Virus record (IMG/VR): IMGVR_UViG_3300013104_000007
Span: 1-48,627 of that record
Length of the DNA stretch: 48,627 bases
DNA from: a virus
Reading direction: 5' to 3' (one strand)
In this document: piece by piece, positions 14,825 to 23,109 of the stretch
How the letters are laid out: each line of letters begins with the position of its first letter
Position numbering within the stretch: position 1 is the stretch's first letter
The notes under the pieces: generated by a model
Seen by the model: the letters and a program-made list of their open reading frames with translations, nothing else
Database searches by the model: none
Told to the model about the DNA's origin: nothing
Position numbers and translations under genes: made by a program

Positions 14825-15619
14825 ATGACTACTCTCTCTCAGAAATACGCTAACAAAGATACCCGTGATGGCATCGCAGTAAACAAATCCTATCTTGCAC
14901 CTTTTCATCAGTTCTTCCTTGAGCCTGGATACAATATTCGCGAGGCGGATGAGCAGCATGTGGAATACTTCGCTCAATGCTGGGCTGAGGGCGCACCGCT
15001 GCCACCACTGACCGTTATCGTTAAGGATAATGGCCTGCTCATTGTTGATGGGCAACATCGCTATCTGGGCGCTCAGAGAGCGATTGAGCGAGGTCATGAT
15101 ATCGCACGCATCGAGTGCAAAGACTTCACCGGCACAGAAGCTGACCGAGTTGCATTCATGGTCAGCAGCAGCCAGGGCAAGGCACTTGATGCCTTTGAGC
15201 GTGCCAATGCTTATCGCCGCCTTAAAGCCTTTGGCTGGACCAATGAAGAAATTGCAAAGAAAGTTGCCCGTTCAGTGTCTGATGTTCAGATGCATTTATC
15301 TCTTCAGGACGTTCCGCAGGAAATCAAAGATCGCATTAAACAAGGACAGATGAGCTATGCCTCTGGTGTTGCAGTGACACGTGAGCATGGTGATAAAGCT
15401 GTTGAGGTTGTCGAAGAGGCGCATAAGGAAGCCAGGGCGGCTGGAAAGGATAAAATTACCGCCAAGCAGCTCAACAAAAAGCCAAAGAAAGAAGCTGACA
15501 TGCCGCGTGTCATGGAACTGCTGAAAGGCGCAACACAGGCCGCATTTGGCAACAACGATTATCTATGCCTGCAGCCGGGAGTTATTGATGAGCTGATGGA
15601 GTTGATTAATGGACGTTGA
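14825..15619 (+). CDS. ParB-like DNA-binding protein / regulator
   Basis: 264 residues with a strong AGGAGG four bases before ATG. The ParB N-terminal fold is seen in APLPPLTVIVKDNGLLIVDGQHRYLGAQRAIE (the DGQHRY box near residues 75-85). A helix-turn-helix follows (WTNEEIAKKVARSVSDVQMHL, near 140-160) and a basic linker (KQLNKKPKKEA). Phage ParB-like proteins may be nucleases, CTP-binding clamps or transcription regulators of the KorB kind. The leader palindrome and the many related sites in the genome make a regulatory role attractive, but this is inference. It overlaps the next gene by 11 bases. Confidence 0.8.
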   Translation: MTTLSQKYANKDTRDGIAVNKSYLAPFHQFFLEPGYNIREADEQHVEYFAQCWAEGAPLPPLTVIVKDNGLLIVDGQHRYLGAQRAIERGHDIARIECKDFTGTEADRVAFMVSSSQGKALDAFERANAYRRLKAFGWTNEEIAKKVARSVSDVQMHLSLQDVPQEIKDRIKQGQMSYASGVAVTREHGDKAVEVVEEAHKEARAAGKDKITAKQLNKKPKKEADMPRVMELLKGATQAAFGNNDYLCLQPGVIDELMELINGR

Positions 15620-15797
15620 AACTTTTATTCGTGACCAACTGAAGAAGCGACTCATTAAAGATAAATTAGAGCCAAATGCAGCAGCTATCGAAATCGGTAT
15701 TGAGCATTACAGAAGAGGGCAGGCAAGCAAAAAGGGTGGCATATTCGATGGCTGCTACTACTACTGCAAAGTTGCTGCAATGAAAGCAAAAAAATAA
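15609..15797 (+). CDS. Small basic protein of 62 residues
   Basis: Overlaps the 3' end of the ParB-like gene by 11 bases and ends in the first bases of a terminator, so the two form one operon. Helical and basic (IRDQLKKRLIKDKLEPN, then YYYCKVAAMKAKK). It could be a partner of the ParB-like protein, but no family is recognised. Confidence 0.65.
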   Translation: MDVETFIRDQLKKRLIKDKLEPNAAAIEIGIEHYRRGQASKKGGIFDGCYYYCKVAAMKAKK

Positions 15798-15816
15798 GCC
15801 CCGAAAGGGGCTTTTT
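15797..15816 (+). terminator. Terminator of the ParB-like operon
   Basis: AGCCCC-GAAA-GGGGCT followed by TTTT, with a GNRA loop, immediately after the stop codon. Confidence 0.9.
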
Positions 15817-15833
15817 AGTGCTTATTATTCAGA

Positions 15834-15857
15834 TAAAACAAAGCGCCCGAAGGCGCT
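15834..15857 (-). terminator. Terminator of the leftward replication/recombination operon
   Basis: Read leftward: AGCGCC-TTCG-GGCGCT (15842-15857) with a TTCG loop, then TTGTTTT. It faces the terminator at 15797-15816 and separates the converging operons. Confidence 0.85.
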
Positions 15858-15864
15858 AGTTTAA

Positions 15865-16353
15865 TCAGAAAGGAATGTCGTCATCGAAGTCCATAGGAGG
15901 CTCGTTATCTGGCTGCTGCGGAGTCTGGCGCTGCTGAGGTTGCTGCGGCTTACCCCATCCGTTGCTGCTACCGCTCTGTTGCTGTTGCTGCCCTGATTGC
16001 TGCTGTGGCTTGGCTTGTTGTTGGGCGCCTTGCGACTGAGCAAATACAAGCCTTGGCTGCACTAATTCCAGCGTGATGTAATTTGTGCCATTGTGCTCGC
16101 GTTGGTTGACCTGCAATGTATCGCATGTAAAGCTGGCGCATCCATCCTTAACCAGAACCTGATCGTAATACTGAATGGCAGCAGGAGAACTACCAAAGAC
16201 AGTGGCACGATAATTGGTGTACTGGCGCTGACCATCTTTATCTTTCCAGCTTTCTGAAAGCTCAACGGCATACATCTTCCATTCACCCTTAGCAGAACTG
16301 CCGGTCTTTGTGAAGACGTCTTTGCGAATCTGGCCGGTAATTGTATGTGGCAT
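15865..16353 (-). CDS. ssb: Single-stranded DNA-binding protein
   Basis: 162 residues. An OB-fold-type N-terminal domain of about 105 residues (MPHTITGQIRKDVFTKTGSS, EWKMYAVELSESWKDKDGQR) is followed by a long Gln/Pro/Gly-rich linker. The acidic tip DNEPPMDFDDDIPF is diagnostic: bacterial and phage SSBs end in D-D-D-I-P-F, which recruits replication and repair proteins. It is last in the leftward operon after the ERF-type annealing protein, its expected partner. Confidence 0.93.
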   Translation of the reverse strand: MPHTITGQIRKDVFTKTGSSAKGEWKMYAVELSESWKDKDGQRQYTNYRATVFGSSPAAIQYYDQVLVKDGCASFTCDTLQVNQREHNGTNYITLELVQPRLVFAQSQGAQQQAKPQQQSGQQQQQSGSSNGWGKPQQPQQRQTPQQPDNEPPMDFDDDIPF

Positions 16354-16366
16354 AATATTCTCTCTA

Positions 16367-17026
16367 TTAGAATTCGTTGATTTGCGTTGGCTCTACTTTT
16401 TGCTTATCTTCTGAGCGATGAAGATCAGCTGATTCCGGCTTTGTTATCTTCGCAGGGTTGAATGATTCGCCAGAAGTTGAAAGCTTTGCTTTCATTTCCT
16501 GGTATGCCCCGGTTACAACACGGATAGCCGCATCATCACCCTGATAGGTTTTGTACTCTTCTGCATAGACCTTTTTAAGCTCATCAAAGTTTTCACAAAG
16601 ACGGATGGCTGCTGCTGCATCTTTTGGCGACTTGCGGGCAGCGTTGCCATCATCATCTGCCTGGGCGATACCAAACATGGCTGCGATAGAGTAACGGCGC
16701 GCATATGTCATTGCAGAGCCATATCCCTGAGCATCTTTCTTGGCCACAGGCATTGGCATAACTGAAGACATATACTCTCCAGACTCATGCATGATAGTGG
16801 TTTCCAGCTTTAACGTGTCGTTAGAATCGCTATCAACTGCGTTCTGAATGATGATAAGCCCATTAGATTCAAGAGCGGGCCTGATTGCATTCAGAAATGA
16901 CTCCAGGTTTGCATAGTTGCTTTTAAGGTGTGGGTTGCTGGCATTTTTCTTTGCCGCGCTGCTCATCACCTTTCTGGCTTCAACCAGAGATTTAATTAAA
17001 TTTGCTTTCTGTTCTGAGAAAATCAT
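16367..17026 (-). CDS. erf: ERF-family single-strand annealing protein
   Basis: 219 residues from ATG 17026 (MIFSEQKANLIKSLVEARKV) with GTGAGG upstream; the longer frame to 17134 lies inside the neighbouring exonuclease. The ERF core is clear: KNASNPHLKSNYANLESFLNA, then ALESNGLIIIQNAV and GYGSAMTYARRYSIAAMFGIA, with ADDDGNAA next. These proteins anneal complementary single strands in phage recombination, as in P22 Erf. With the exonuclease and SSB it makes a complete Red-like system. The C-terminal 70 residues are variable. Confidence 0.93.
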   Translation of the reverse strand: MIFSEQKANLIKSLVEARKVMSSAAKKNASNPHLKSNYANLESFLNAIRPALESNGLIIIQNAVDSDSNDTLKLETTIMHESGEYMSSVMPMPVAKKDAQGYGSAMTYARRYSIAAMFGIAQADDDGNAARKSPKDAAAAIRLCENFDELKKVYAEEYKTYQGDDAAIRVVTGAYQEMKAKLSTSGESFNPAKITKPESADLHRSEDKQKVEPTQINEF

Positions 17027-17033
17027 AATTGCC

Positions 17034-17969
17034 TCACGCGAATTGTTTTTTATACCACTCAGGCGTATCCATGCTGATGCGTGGACTGCCCATACCATAA
17101 GAAGGCCATGAGTCAGCATTTTTGCACGCGGCATAAAGAGTTAGTGCACCGCGCAACTGAATGCGACCAATATTCAACTGCTCTTGTGTCAGTTCAAATA
17201 ATTGAGGAATGTATGGTGATTTCTTCTCCTGAACTAATAATGAAACAGCTTTTGGTGGCCGGCCATATGCCTCCATAAACATGTCATGCTGCATTGCCAT
17301 TTTCATAAAGTAACCAAGTCTTACAGCATGACGAAAAAATTCATCCGGCTTTGCTGTCACTGCTGTTTTGTAGTCAATAATCTCCTCATCTTTAGTCAGG
17401 CAGTCAAATCGCACTTTTGCATTAAAGCCATCAAGCTCACCAAGAATAGAAACCTCACTGTAAGCTCCATTGAGCAGATTGGCGTAATATGGATTTGCAT
17501 GAATAACTGCTCGCATCTGCATGATTGCATCGTAATCCACCGCCTCAAGGATAGTGCGGCCTTTTGCATTAGCCTCAACCAGCAAGCGTTCAACCTCATA
17601 GATTCTTGCGGTCGGGTCTGCTGCCTGAACAATGGCAATCACTTCATGCTTAGCCTTGCCAGATAAGCCCTTAATGCCACGCTCTTTGGCCCATGAGTTC
17701 ATGTCAGCTACAGTGACCAGCAAGTCGGGACCGAACTCTTCTTTTGATGGCATTCGAACAAACTGCTCATCAAATTTTTCTGGCTCCAGCAGTGCAGTAT
17801 GCGAACCGGTGCCGAAAACCAGCGTCTTGCTTGGCTCTTCGTCTTCTTCCTTATACATCCACGTTGCCGGGCATCGGTCGTAAATGTGCCACAACCCCGA
17901 GCCATTAATATGTTCACGGTCGGCATGATAAGCCTCATTGCTCAACTCATTATTTAAATAAACTTTCAT
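17034..17969 (-). CDS. RecE/YqaJ-like PD-(D/E)XK exonuclease
   Basis: 311 residues. The N-terminal block SNEAYHADREHINGSGLWHI and LVFGTGSHTALLEPEKFDEQFV are the hallmarks of RecE-type (DUF3799/PDDEXK) phage exonucleases. Catalytic residues fit LGELDGFNAKVRFDCLTKDEEIIDYKTA (D...DYK) near residues 190-220. It would chew one strand at DNA ends to make single strands for the ERF protein. ATG 17969 is used with GGTGGTGA upstream. The leader of 32 bases holds a perfect GTAGAT-N5-ATCTAC palindrome. Confidence 0.9.
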   Translation of the reverse strand: MKVYLNNELSNEAYHADREHINGSGLWHIYDRCPATWMYKEEDEEPSKTLVFGTGSHTALLEPEKFDEQFVRMPSKEEFGPDLLVTVADMNSWAKERGIKGLSGKAKHEVIAIVQAADPTARIYEVERLLVEANAKGRTILEAVDYDAIMQMRAVIHANPYYANLLNGAYSEVSILGELDGFNAKVRFDCLTKDEEIIDYKTAVTAKPDEFFRHAVRLGYFMKMAMQHDMFMEAYGRPPKAVSLLVQEKKSPYIPQLFELTQEQLNIGRIQLRGALTLYAACKNADSWPSYGMGSPRISMDTPEWYKKQFA

Positions 17970-17988
17970 TTCATCACCACCTTTTGAC

Positions 17989-18005
17989 GTAGATAGGTAA
18001 TCTAC
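17989..18005. promoter_or_regulatory. Palindromic early operator inside the recombination operon
   Basis: GTAGAT-AGGTA-ATCTAC, a perfect 6+6 palindrome with TGAC before it on the plus strand, in the 32 bases between the VRR-NUC-like and exonuclease genes. No good promoter is visible around it, so it may work as an operator or a stop site. Confidence 0.6.
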
Positions 18006-18418
18006 TCCATTAATCCGAAGTAGTAAAGCGTTGCTTTCTTCGCTTCATCGATACCGTAAGCAATGGCTGCGAAACCACCATCACGTACAACTTTTCCACC
18101 AAAAGACCACTGATTGTCGCTAACCTTAGTTCCTGTTTTTTTTTGCTTTTTAAGTTCAATTGCACCATAAGGCCACTCAAGACCAGGGGTGAGAATCACG
18201 TTATCAAAAACGCCGCTTTTTACCCCCATTTTCTTACGTTTAAGCACAAACTGAACGCCAGATTTAGTGCCTGTTTCATTTGGAACGTGAAAGAAATTAA
18301 CATCAGGAAATCTGTGCGCCATCCACAGGCCGTAGGCCATCTGGTCAGTTTCTTCTTTCTGGCACGGACCACGATAGCCACTATCGAAGATATAAATACC
18401 GCTATCAAGCTGCTTCAA
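18002..18418 (-). CDS. VRR-NUC-like nuclease (Holliday junction resolvase type)
   Basis: About 138 residues. The start is best placed at TTG 18418, with AGGAG six bases upstream; ATG 18469 would overlap the helicase gene far more. The VRR-NUC-like pattern is FFHVPNETGTKSGVQFVLKRKKMGVKSG, then DNVILTPGL and GAIELKKQKKTG (the E-x-K of the PD-(D/E)XK fold), with later VSDNQWSFGGKVVRDGG. Stand-alone VRR-NUC proteins of phages resolve branched DNA. It overlaps the end of the helicase gene by 14 bases, consistent with joint action. Confidence 0.8.
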   Translation of the reverse strand: MKQLDSGIYIFDSGYRGPCQKEETDQMAYGLWMAHRFPDVNFFHVPNETGTKSGVQFVLKRKKMGVKSGVFDNVILTPGLEWPYGAIELKKQKKTGTKVSDNQWSFGGKVVRDGGFAAIAYGIDEAKKATLYYFGLME

Positions 18419-20318
18419 TCTGCTCTCCTGAAAAGTCTTTTCGGTGGATAATATCCCTGCCTTTATCATTAAATCGGTGCGTGATTCTTTTTGGCGGCCT
18501 GATTAGAGAAGAAAACGCCATAAAGTGCTTAGCGTCCGGGCAGCTCATCATCGATTTAATTAAATTCCTGTCAACCAGGTGTGGCAGCAGGGCCTTCATC
18601 TTGAACTGGTCCTTGAGATACCTTTCCTTTCTGCCAAACGGATAGAACACCTCATGAGCCCATCCAACATTCCCGTTAGCTTTCTGCACCAGGTAACTGT
18701 AAACAACACCCTCTTCATTTTTTGTCAGCTCTATCTTGAAGTCGCGAACATCAGTCCACTCTTTGTCGGTGTAGACACGCTCATCAAGATTGGCATTCGG
18801 GTCGCGCAGAACATGATCGCAATGACGGCAGTATCGAGCACAGGGGTCATTCTTAGTGCCGCAACCGTCAAATATCTTCAATCCGTGCTTATCGAAGCCG
18901 CAAAGCAGGAAACTGAAAAACTCTTCGCAGCGCCCATCAGGTGACAACTTATCCTCACCAACACAGCGCCGCGCATAGGGGCTATTCATGGTGTTACATT
19001 TAGGGCATGGAACATCTTCACCTGACCTTTTAGATCGCTGTAACTCAGCCTCTTCCAGAATAGGGTCATCATACAGCGAACCGAGTTCAAACATGGTGCC
19101 GGTGAAGTCCAGAACAAGGTGATCTTCTTTCACCAGACCTTCTTCAACCTGTTCTGACTTCAGTAGCCGCATTCCACGACCCAGAAGCTGAACCAGCAGC
19201 GTCAGTGACATAATTTTTCGCAGTATTACTGACGTATCCCACAGCGGGATGTTTACGCCAGTTGTCAGACAGCCAATCTGAAGGACATATTTAATTTTAC
19301 CTGTATAGGCATCCTTCAGCGCTTTTCGACGCATCTTCTGACCCATATCATCAGTCACGATGGCATAGCTACCTTCCGGAAGGTATTTTGCAGCCTCCTT
19401 ACAGTGCTTCTTACCGGCACATGTAATCAGCACGCCATTACGATTTCTCGTCAGCTCCATCACCTTTAGCATTATTTTTTGTGTCAGCGTACCCTGCTTA
19501 ATGATTTCTTCCTGCATTGCTTTCAGCTGTGAATCAGTGTAGTCCTGCGCTCCATCCTCACCATTGCTTTCAAAATCATGTAGGTCATATTTCAAATCTT
19601 CAATATCCGGGACGCCGAATATCGTCGGCACAAGAAATCCAAGGTCAACAAGATATTTGGTATCGATGTTGACAATTTCACCACCTGACCAGAAAGGGCC
19701 TTTAATTGAGGTCGTACCCCTGAATGGTGAGCCGGTATAGCCAAAAATTCTCAAATCATGACCGAACTTCGCTTTGCAGCGCCGCATTAATTCATTAATG
19801 ATAATTCCGTACTGTGTAGATGGTTGCTCACTGACAACATCTTCCCAGTCAACCTGATGGCATTCATCAATAAGCAGGAATCTCGGTGTGAAATCACCCA
19901 GAGCAGCGGGTTTTTCTTCTGTACTGAATAGTGCATTAATCACCGTTCCCTCGCTGCCAACAATGACGGGGTATGCCGTACTCTTCCTGCCAAGCGATGC
20001 ACTGAAAAGGCTGTTCTTAACGTTTAGATTCCAGAGCTCCTCAGCATCCTGGTCAATAATCTCTCCCTGTCGGGCGATAATCATGCCTTCATATCCCATC
20101 TGGCTGAAGCGCGCAGCTACCATGGCAATCATGATTGTCTTACCAGCGCCTACAGACGCAGTGATAAAGGCTGGCCCTTTGTAGTTGCGAATAGCATTGC
20201 CGGTCATGGCATAACAAAGCCACTGATACGGCCTCGGGTCTATCTTGCCAGTATCAACAGCATTCCTGAGCGCCACCATATCGAGCTGAGCAATCTGCTC
20301 ATCAATTTTGTGTTTCAC
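18405..20318 (-). CDS. DEAD/DEAH-box helicase with zinc ribbons
   Basis: 637 residues. Walker A is ITASVGAGKTIMIAM near residue 55, motif II LLIDECHQVDW (DECH) near 151, and motif VI LVQLLGRGMRLL near 385. This is the superfamily 2, UvsW/RadD/type-III Res kind. Two C-rich modules follow (CPKCNTMNSPYARRC and CARYCRHCDHV, near 445-520), plausibly zinc ribbons for DNA binding. In phages such helicases unwind forks or branched intermediates. First gene of the leftward operon, with a promoter interlocked with that of the primase. Confidence 0.88.
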   Translation of the reverse strand: MKHKIDEQIAQLDMVALRNAVDTGKIDPRPYQWLCYAMTGNAIRNYKGPAFITASVGAGKTIMIAMVAARFSQMGYEGMIIARQGEIIDQDAEELWNLNVKNSLFSASLGRKSTAYPVIVGSEGTVINALFSTEEKPAALGDFTPRFLLIDECHQVDWEDVVSEQPSTQYGIIINELMRRCKAKFGHDLRIFGYTGSPFRGTTSIKGPFWSGGEIVNIDTKYLVDLGFLVPTIFGVPDIEDLKYDLHDFESNGEDGAQDYTDSQLKAMQEEIIKQGTLTQKIMLKVMELTRNRNGVLITCAGKKHCKEAAKYLPEGSYAIVTDDMGQKMRRKALKDAYTGKIKYVLQIGCLTTGVNIPLWDTSVILRKIMSLTLLVQLLGRGMRLLKSEQVEEGLVKEDHLVLDFTGTMFELGSLYDDPILEEAELQRSKRSGEDVPCPKCNTMNSPYARRCVGEDKLSPDGRCEEFFSFLLCGFDKHGLKIFDGCGTKNDPCARYCRHCDHVLRDPNANLDERVYTDKEWTDVRDFKIELTKNEEGVVYSYLVQKANGNVGWAHEVFYPFGRKERYLKDQFKMKALLPHLVDRNLIKSMMSCPDAKHFMAFSSLIRPPKRITHRFNDKGRDIIHRKDFSGEQIEAA

Positions 20319-20330
20319 ATCATTAGTCCT

Positions 20331-20359
20331 TTGTTGTTGTCGTAGATTGATGGTAATCT
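20331..20359 (+). promoter_or_regulatory. Promoter of the primase gene
   Basis: TTGTTG (20331-20336), 17 bases, TAATCT (20354-20359). The -10 word TAATCT is the same as at other early promoters. Its -10 overlaps the -10 of the leftward helicase promoter. Confidence 0.6.
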
Positions 20360-20378
20360 TAACTTATATCTACGTCAA
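20350..20378 (-). promoter_or_regulatory. Promoter of the helicase-recombination operon
   Basis: Minus strand TTGACG (20373-20378), 17 bases, TACCAT (20350-20355). The word GTAGAT (minus strand) directly follows TTGAC, and a second copy lies at 20342-20347 on the plus strand. Confidence 0.65.
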
Positions 20379-20393
20379 CACTGGATTTAAAAT

Positions 20394-21347
20394 ATGAACA
20401 GATACGAATGGAATGATATACAGCCAAGAATGCTCGGTAACTGGCAGGGGGCGCTGCTTTCGCTGGTTGATATAGACAGTAAAGCATTTAATGGCAGGCA
20501 TCAGCCATGCCCGCATTGCAACGGTAAAGACCGTTACCGCTTCACGGATGAGTGCGGTGAAAAAGGTGATGGTGGCGCTGTGTGCAATCAGTGCGGAAAT
20601 GGTGACGGCATGACGTGGCTTATGAAGCTGTCAGGAAAGCCATTCGGCGAATGTGTAACGATGATTGCTCATTATCTCAACCTGACGCCACCAGAGCGCC
20701 TTGAGGTTATCAAAAAAGAAATGCCAAAGTTAGGCCATGCTGACAGCATGACACCCGCTCAGGTTAGCTCCATGATGGCTAAAACAAAAAATGCGGATTG
20801 CTGCGCATGGCAGAGACTGGAAGGGCTCGGGGGCGACTTCAAAGTTGCCAACGGGAAGAGCGGCGAACTTGTTGCTGTCGAATGTCTCATTCCTTCATGC
20901 CTGCCACAAAAAGGCGAGAGATTTTCCGGTAGCGCGTGTAACGTTGCCTTCATAGACATTAATAATAAATTTCGGTTCGCCTCTGGAATTACTGAGATCA
21001 TGATTAACGGGCGCATAACACCGGGAATGGTTTCACCGATAGGCAATGTCGCTGGCGCGTCAGTTTATCTGGTAGCTGACTATTCGGATGCCTGGCATGC
21101 GCATTATCTGACCGGCGCGCAAATATGGTGCTGCTGGTCAGTTGAAAATATGTGGGAAGTCGCGCGGCTCTTCCCGTCTCACGATGGTCGAATTAAGGCC
21201 ATAGTAAACCGCAGTGAATGTGAGTTATTTGGCGCTGATAACGCAGATTTGCAGGTTCTGGTTCCGCAGGATTCAATGACCATAAAAGGCGCAAAAGAGA
21301 TTGAGAGAGTTTTATGGAAGGTCAATGATTTGATGGCTGTTATGTAA
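20394..21347 (+). CDS. Zinc-ribbon primase with a divergent Toprim-like C-terminus
   Basis: 317 residues. A P4/T7-type zinc ribbon occupies residues 37-74: CPHCNGKDRYRF, then GGAVCNQCGNGDGMTWLM. The C-terminal half resembles a Toprim domain (ASVYLVADYSDAWHAHYL, ICCWSV-type strand near 245, and FGADNADLQVLVPQ), but the usual catalytic E-G is replaced by D-Y. It is a stand-alone primase without a helicase domain. ATG 20394 follows a 34-base leader. It lies opposite to the helicase and is flanked by a bidirectional terminator. The replication role is firm; catalytic competence is uncertain. Confidence 0.8.
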   Translation: MNRYEWNDIQPRMLGNWQGALLSLVDIDSKAFNGRHQPCPHCNGKDRYRFTDECGEKGDGGAVCNQCGNGDGMTWLMKLSGKPFGECVTMIAHYLNLTPPERLEVIKKEMPKLGHADSMTPAQVSSMMAKTKNADCCAWQRLEGLGGDFKVANGKSGELVAVECLIPSCLPQKGERFSGSACNVAFIDINNKFRFASGITEIMINGRITPGMVSPIGNVAGASVYLVADYSDAWHAHYLTGAQIWCCWSVENMWEVARLFPSHDGRIKAIVNRSECELFGADNADLQVLVPQDSMTIKGAKEIERVLWKVNDLMAVM

Positions 21348-21350
21348 AAG

Positions 21351-21376
21351 AAAACCCGCCAATTGGCGGGTTGTTT
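21351..21376. terminator. Bidirectional terminator after the primase
   Basis: AACCCGCC-AATT-GGCGGGTT (21353-21372). The T-run is good on the minus strand (TTTTCTTTT) and moderate on the plus strand (TTGTTT), ending both the primase and the DUF3987 operon. Confidence 0.85.
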
Positions 21377-21556
21377 CTAAACTAAATACTTCCAATGAAT
21401 TACATTTTCTATAGGGTTTCTGTCCTTACTGCTGATAAAATCCCCTCCATCGAAAACGCATATATAATCTTCATAATCAACAGTAGTAGCTATCACTAAA
21501 TAGCCAAGAGGTGGCGCGTAAAAATCTGCGTCAAATTCATCTTCAAAAAGTATCAT
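21377..21556 (-). CDS. Small acidic protein of 59 residues
   Basis: ATG 21556 overlaps the stop of the DUF3987 gene as ATGA and the frame runs to TAG beside the terminator. The protein begins MILFEDEFDADFYAPPLGYL and is acidic and aromatic (VDYEDYICVFDGGDFIS), with a tail ENVIHWKYLV. No domain recognised. Coupling to the DUF3987 gene suggests a replication accessory, but this is inference. Confidence 0.75.
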   Translation of the reverse strand: MILFEDEFDADFYAPPLGYLVIATTVDYEDYICVFDGGDFISSKDRNPIENVIHWKYLV

Positions 21557-23109
21557 TTTAACCTCGGGCTTATGTAAACTTTTCCCTTACTGAATACGCA
21601 ATACCCTGACATCTCCATTGATGGCAAAATCACATCTTTTATCCTGGCATAAAGCTGAGGTATGCCGCTGAATGGCTTAACCTTTTTAATTGAGTCATAA
21701 AGCCATTTAACCGTAACCACATCTCTCTTCTGCTGAATCTGCTTGCGTAGCCGTTCAGAAATTAATTCAATCTCTGACTTCTCTCCTGCATAACCGCGAG
21801 ATTCAACAGCGTCAGTAAATGTCTTTGTAAGTGCTTCATAAACAGCTATGGCGCGACTCATGCTGTCATCATTTATTGTAAATGACCGCTTGCCACCATC
21901 ATTCCAGTTATCTGCAACGTGAAATATCGCAGCCAGGCGCGTGATGTGCTTATCAGCCTTCCCCATTGCGCCACGCAGCAATGCGTGCTCCCATTTTCCC
22001 CCGTCACGGAAGTTCTCCTCCCATCTATCGCGATGCATAGCCAGCATCTTTTGTGCCATTTTGCTGAGTTTAAGTTTAACCTGTCCGGCTTCAATTACCG
22101 CATGCACAAAGCGCGCATACTCAGCCTTCAGTTCTGCGGCTACTGGCTCATATGCTGGCCTGTCATTGTCATAGTCCCAGTGTTTGCGTTGTCCAATCAT
22201 TGGAGGCTCACGCAGCATAAGGAATCGCTCAGTCAGGCCGTTTCCGCGCTCACCAGCAGAAAGAATTGATTCAATGCTCTCATCCTGAGCAATTACCGAA
22301 ATGTTACCCAGGATGTTACCAGATGAAATGCCGCGACCGATACGGGCTGTACCAACGAACCCGCCGTCCCAGCCCTTCAGCACGATTTCGGCATTCGATT
22401 TTGAGCCATCGGCACCATACGATAAACCCAATGCTGTGTTGAGTGCTGTAGCCTCATCAGAAATAATGCTGAAAAAACCACCCTCAGCATTGGCAATAAG
22501 CTGAATTGCCTCTGGCGTTCCATCGGTAACCGGGTAGGTTATTGGGTAGATTTTCTCCAGCTTTTCATTCTCCCTTGCCATGTCATCTGACAGGGCCTGC
22601 TTCTCATTCTGGTTGGTTGCCTCTTTGTAGGTTTTCTTCAGCTCTTCAAGGCGGAAGTTAATCTTGGCGATCTGCTTGATGGCCTTTTCACTTATCCTGT
22701 CAAATTCAGCCTTGATTGGCATGACGTGCATTGAGTTAACCGCAGACTTCCCCGATGATGGAGGCTGTGAAGTCACAACATACATCGAAATTGGCAGTTC
22801 TGTTCCGTGATATTCAACGGTGAAATTGCGCGCCATAGCGCTTGAAACGCATCCAATCAGGTGCATGAACGATGTGTTTGGCGGGAACTGAACTGACCTT
22901 GCAACCGATAATGCGTAGCGACTTAAAAGGTCTTTTCTGCTTTCGCTGGTCAGTGAAATTGTTGAATACGTCTCTCCACCATCTGATGGATTTTCCTGAA
23001 TCTCAGGCCACATATTGTAGTTTGGCGAGATTTCATAGCTGATCGCAACCGCCGCCGCCGTCCTTCCTGTCGAGGCTGCTTCTGTGAAAATTTCCTGCGC
23101 TGATTTCAT
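21553..23109 (-). CDS. DUF3987 replication protein (helicase/primase-linked ATPase)
   Basis: 518 residues. DUF3987 features: a P-loop-like VTSQPPSSGKSAVNSMHV near residue 110, a long helix (FRLEELKKTYKEATNQNEK), a DEA motif (GGFFSIISDEATALNTALG) near 220, and VLKGWDGGFVGTARIGRGI followed by LGNISVIAQDESI. These proteins are found in phage and island replication modules beside primases. They are thought to act in origin firing or as a helicase. It is downstream of a small gene next to the iteron-like gap, consistent with initiation. No polymerase gene accompanies it. Confidence 0.85.
   Translation of the reverse strand: MKSAQEIFTEAASTGRTAAAVAISYEISPNYNMWPEIQENPSDGGETYSTISLTSESRKDLLSRYALSVARSVQFPPNTSFMHLIGCVSSAMARNFTVEYHGTELPISMYVVTSQPPSSGKSAVNSMHVMPIKAEFDRISEKAIKQIAKINFRLEELKKTYKEATNQNEKQALSDDMARENEKLEKIYPITYPVTDGTPEAIQLIANAEGGFFSIISDEATALNTALGLSYGADGSKSNAEIVLKGWDGGFVGTARIGRGISSGNILGNISVIAQDESIESILSAGERGNGLTERFLMLREPPMIGQRKHWDYDNDRPAYEPVAAELKAEYARFVHAVIEAGQVKLKLSKMAQKMLAMHRDRWEENFRDGGKWEHALLRGAMGKADKHITRLAAIFHVADNWNDGGKRSFTINDDSMSRAIAVYEALTKTFTDAVESRGYAGEKSEIELISERLRKQIQQKRDVVTVKWLYDSIKKVKPFSGIPQLYARIKDVILPSMEMSGYCVFSKGKVYISPRLK

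Noticed and set aside
16367-17134. Longer start of the ERF-type gene at 17134
   Set aside because: The added residues lie within the exonuclease gene and lack a ribosome site; ATG 17026 has GTGAGG and the family N-terminus.
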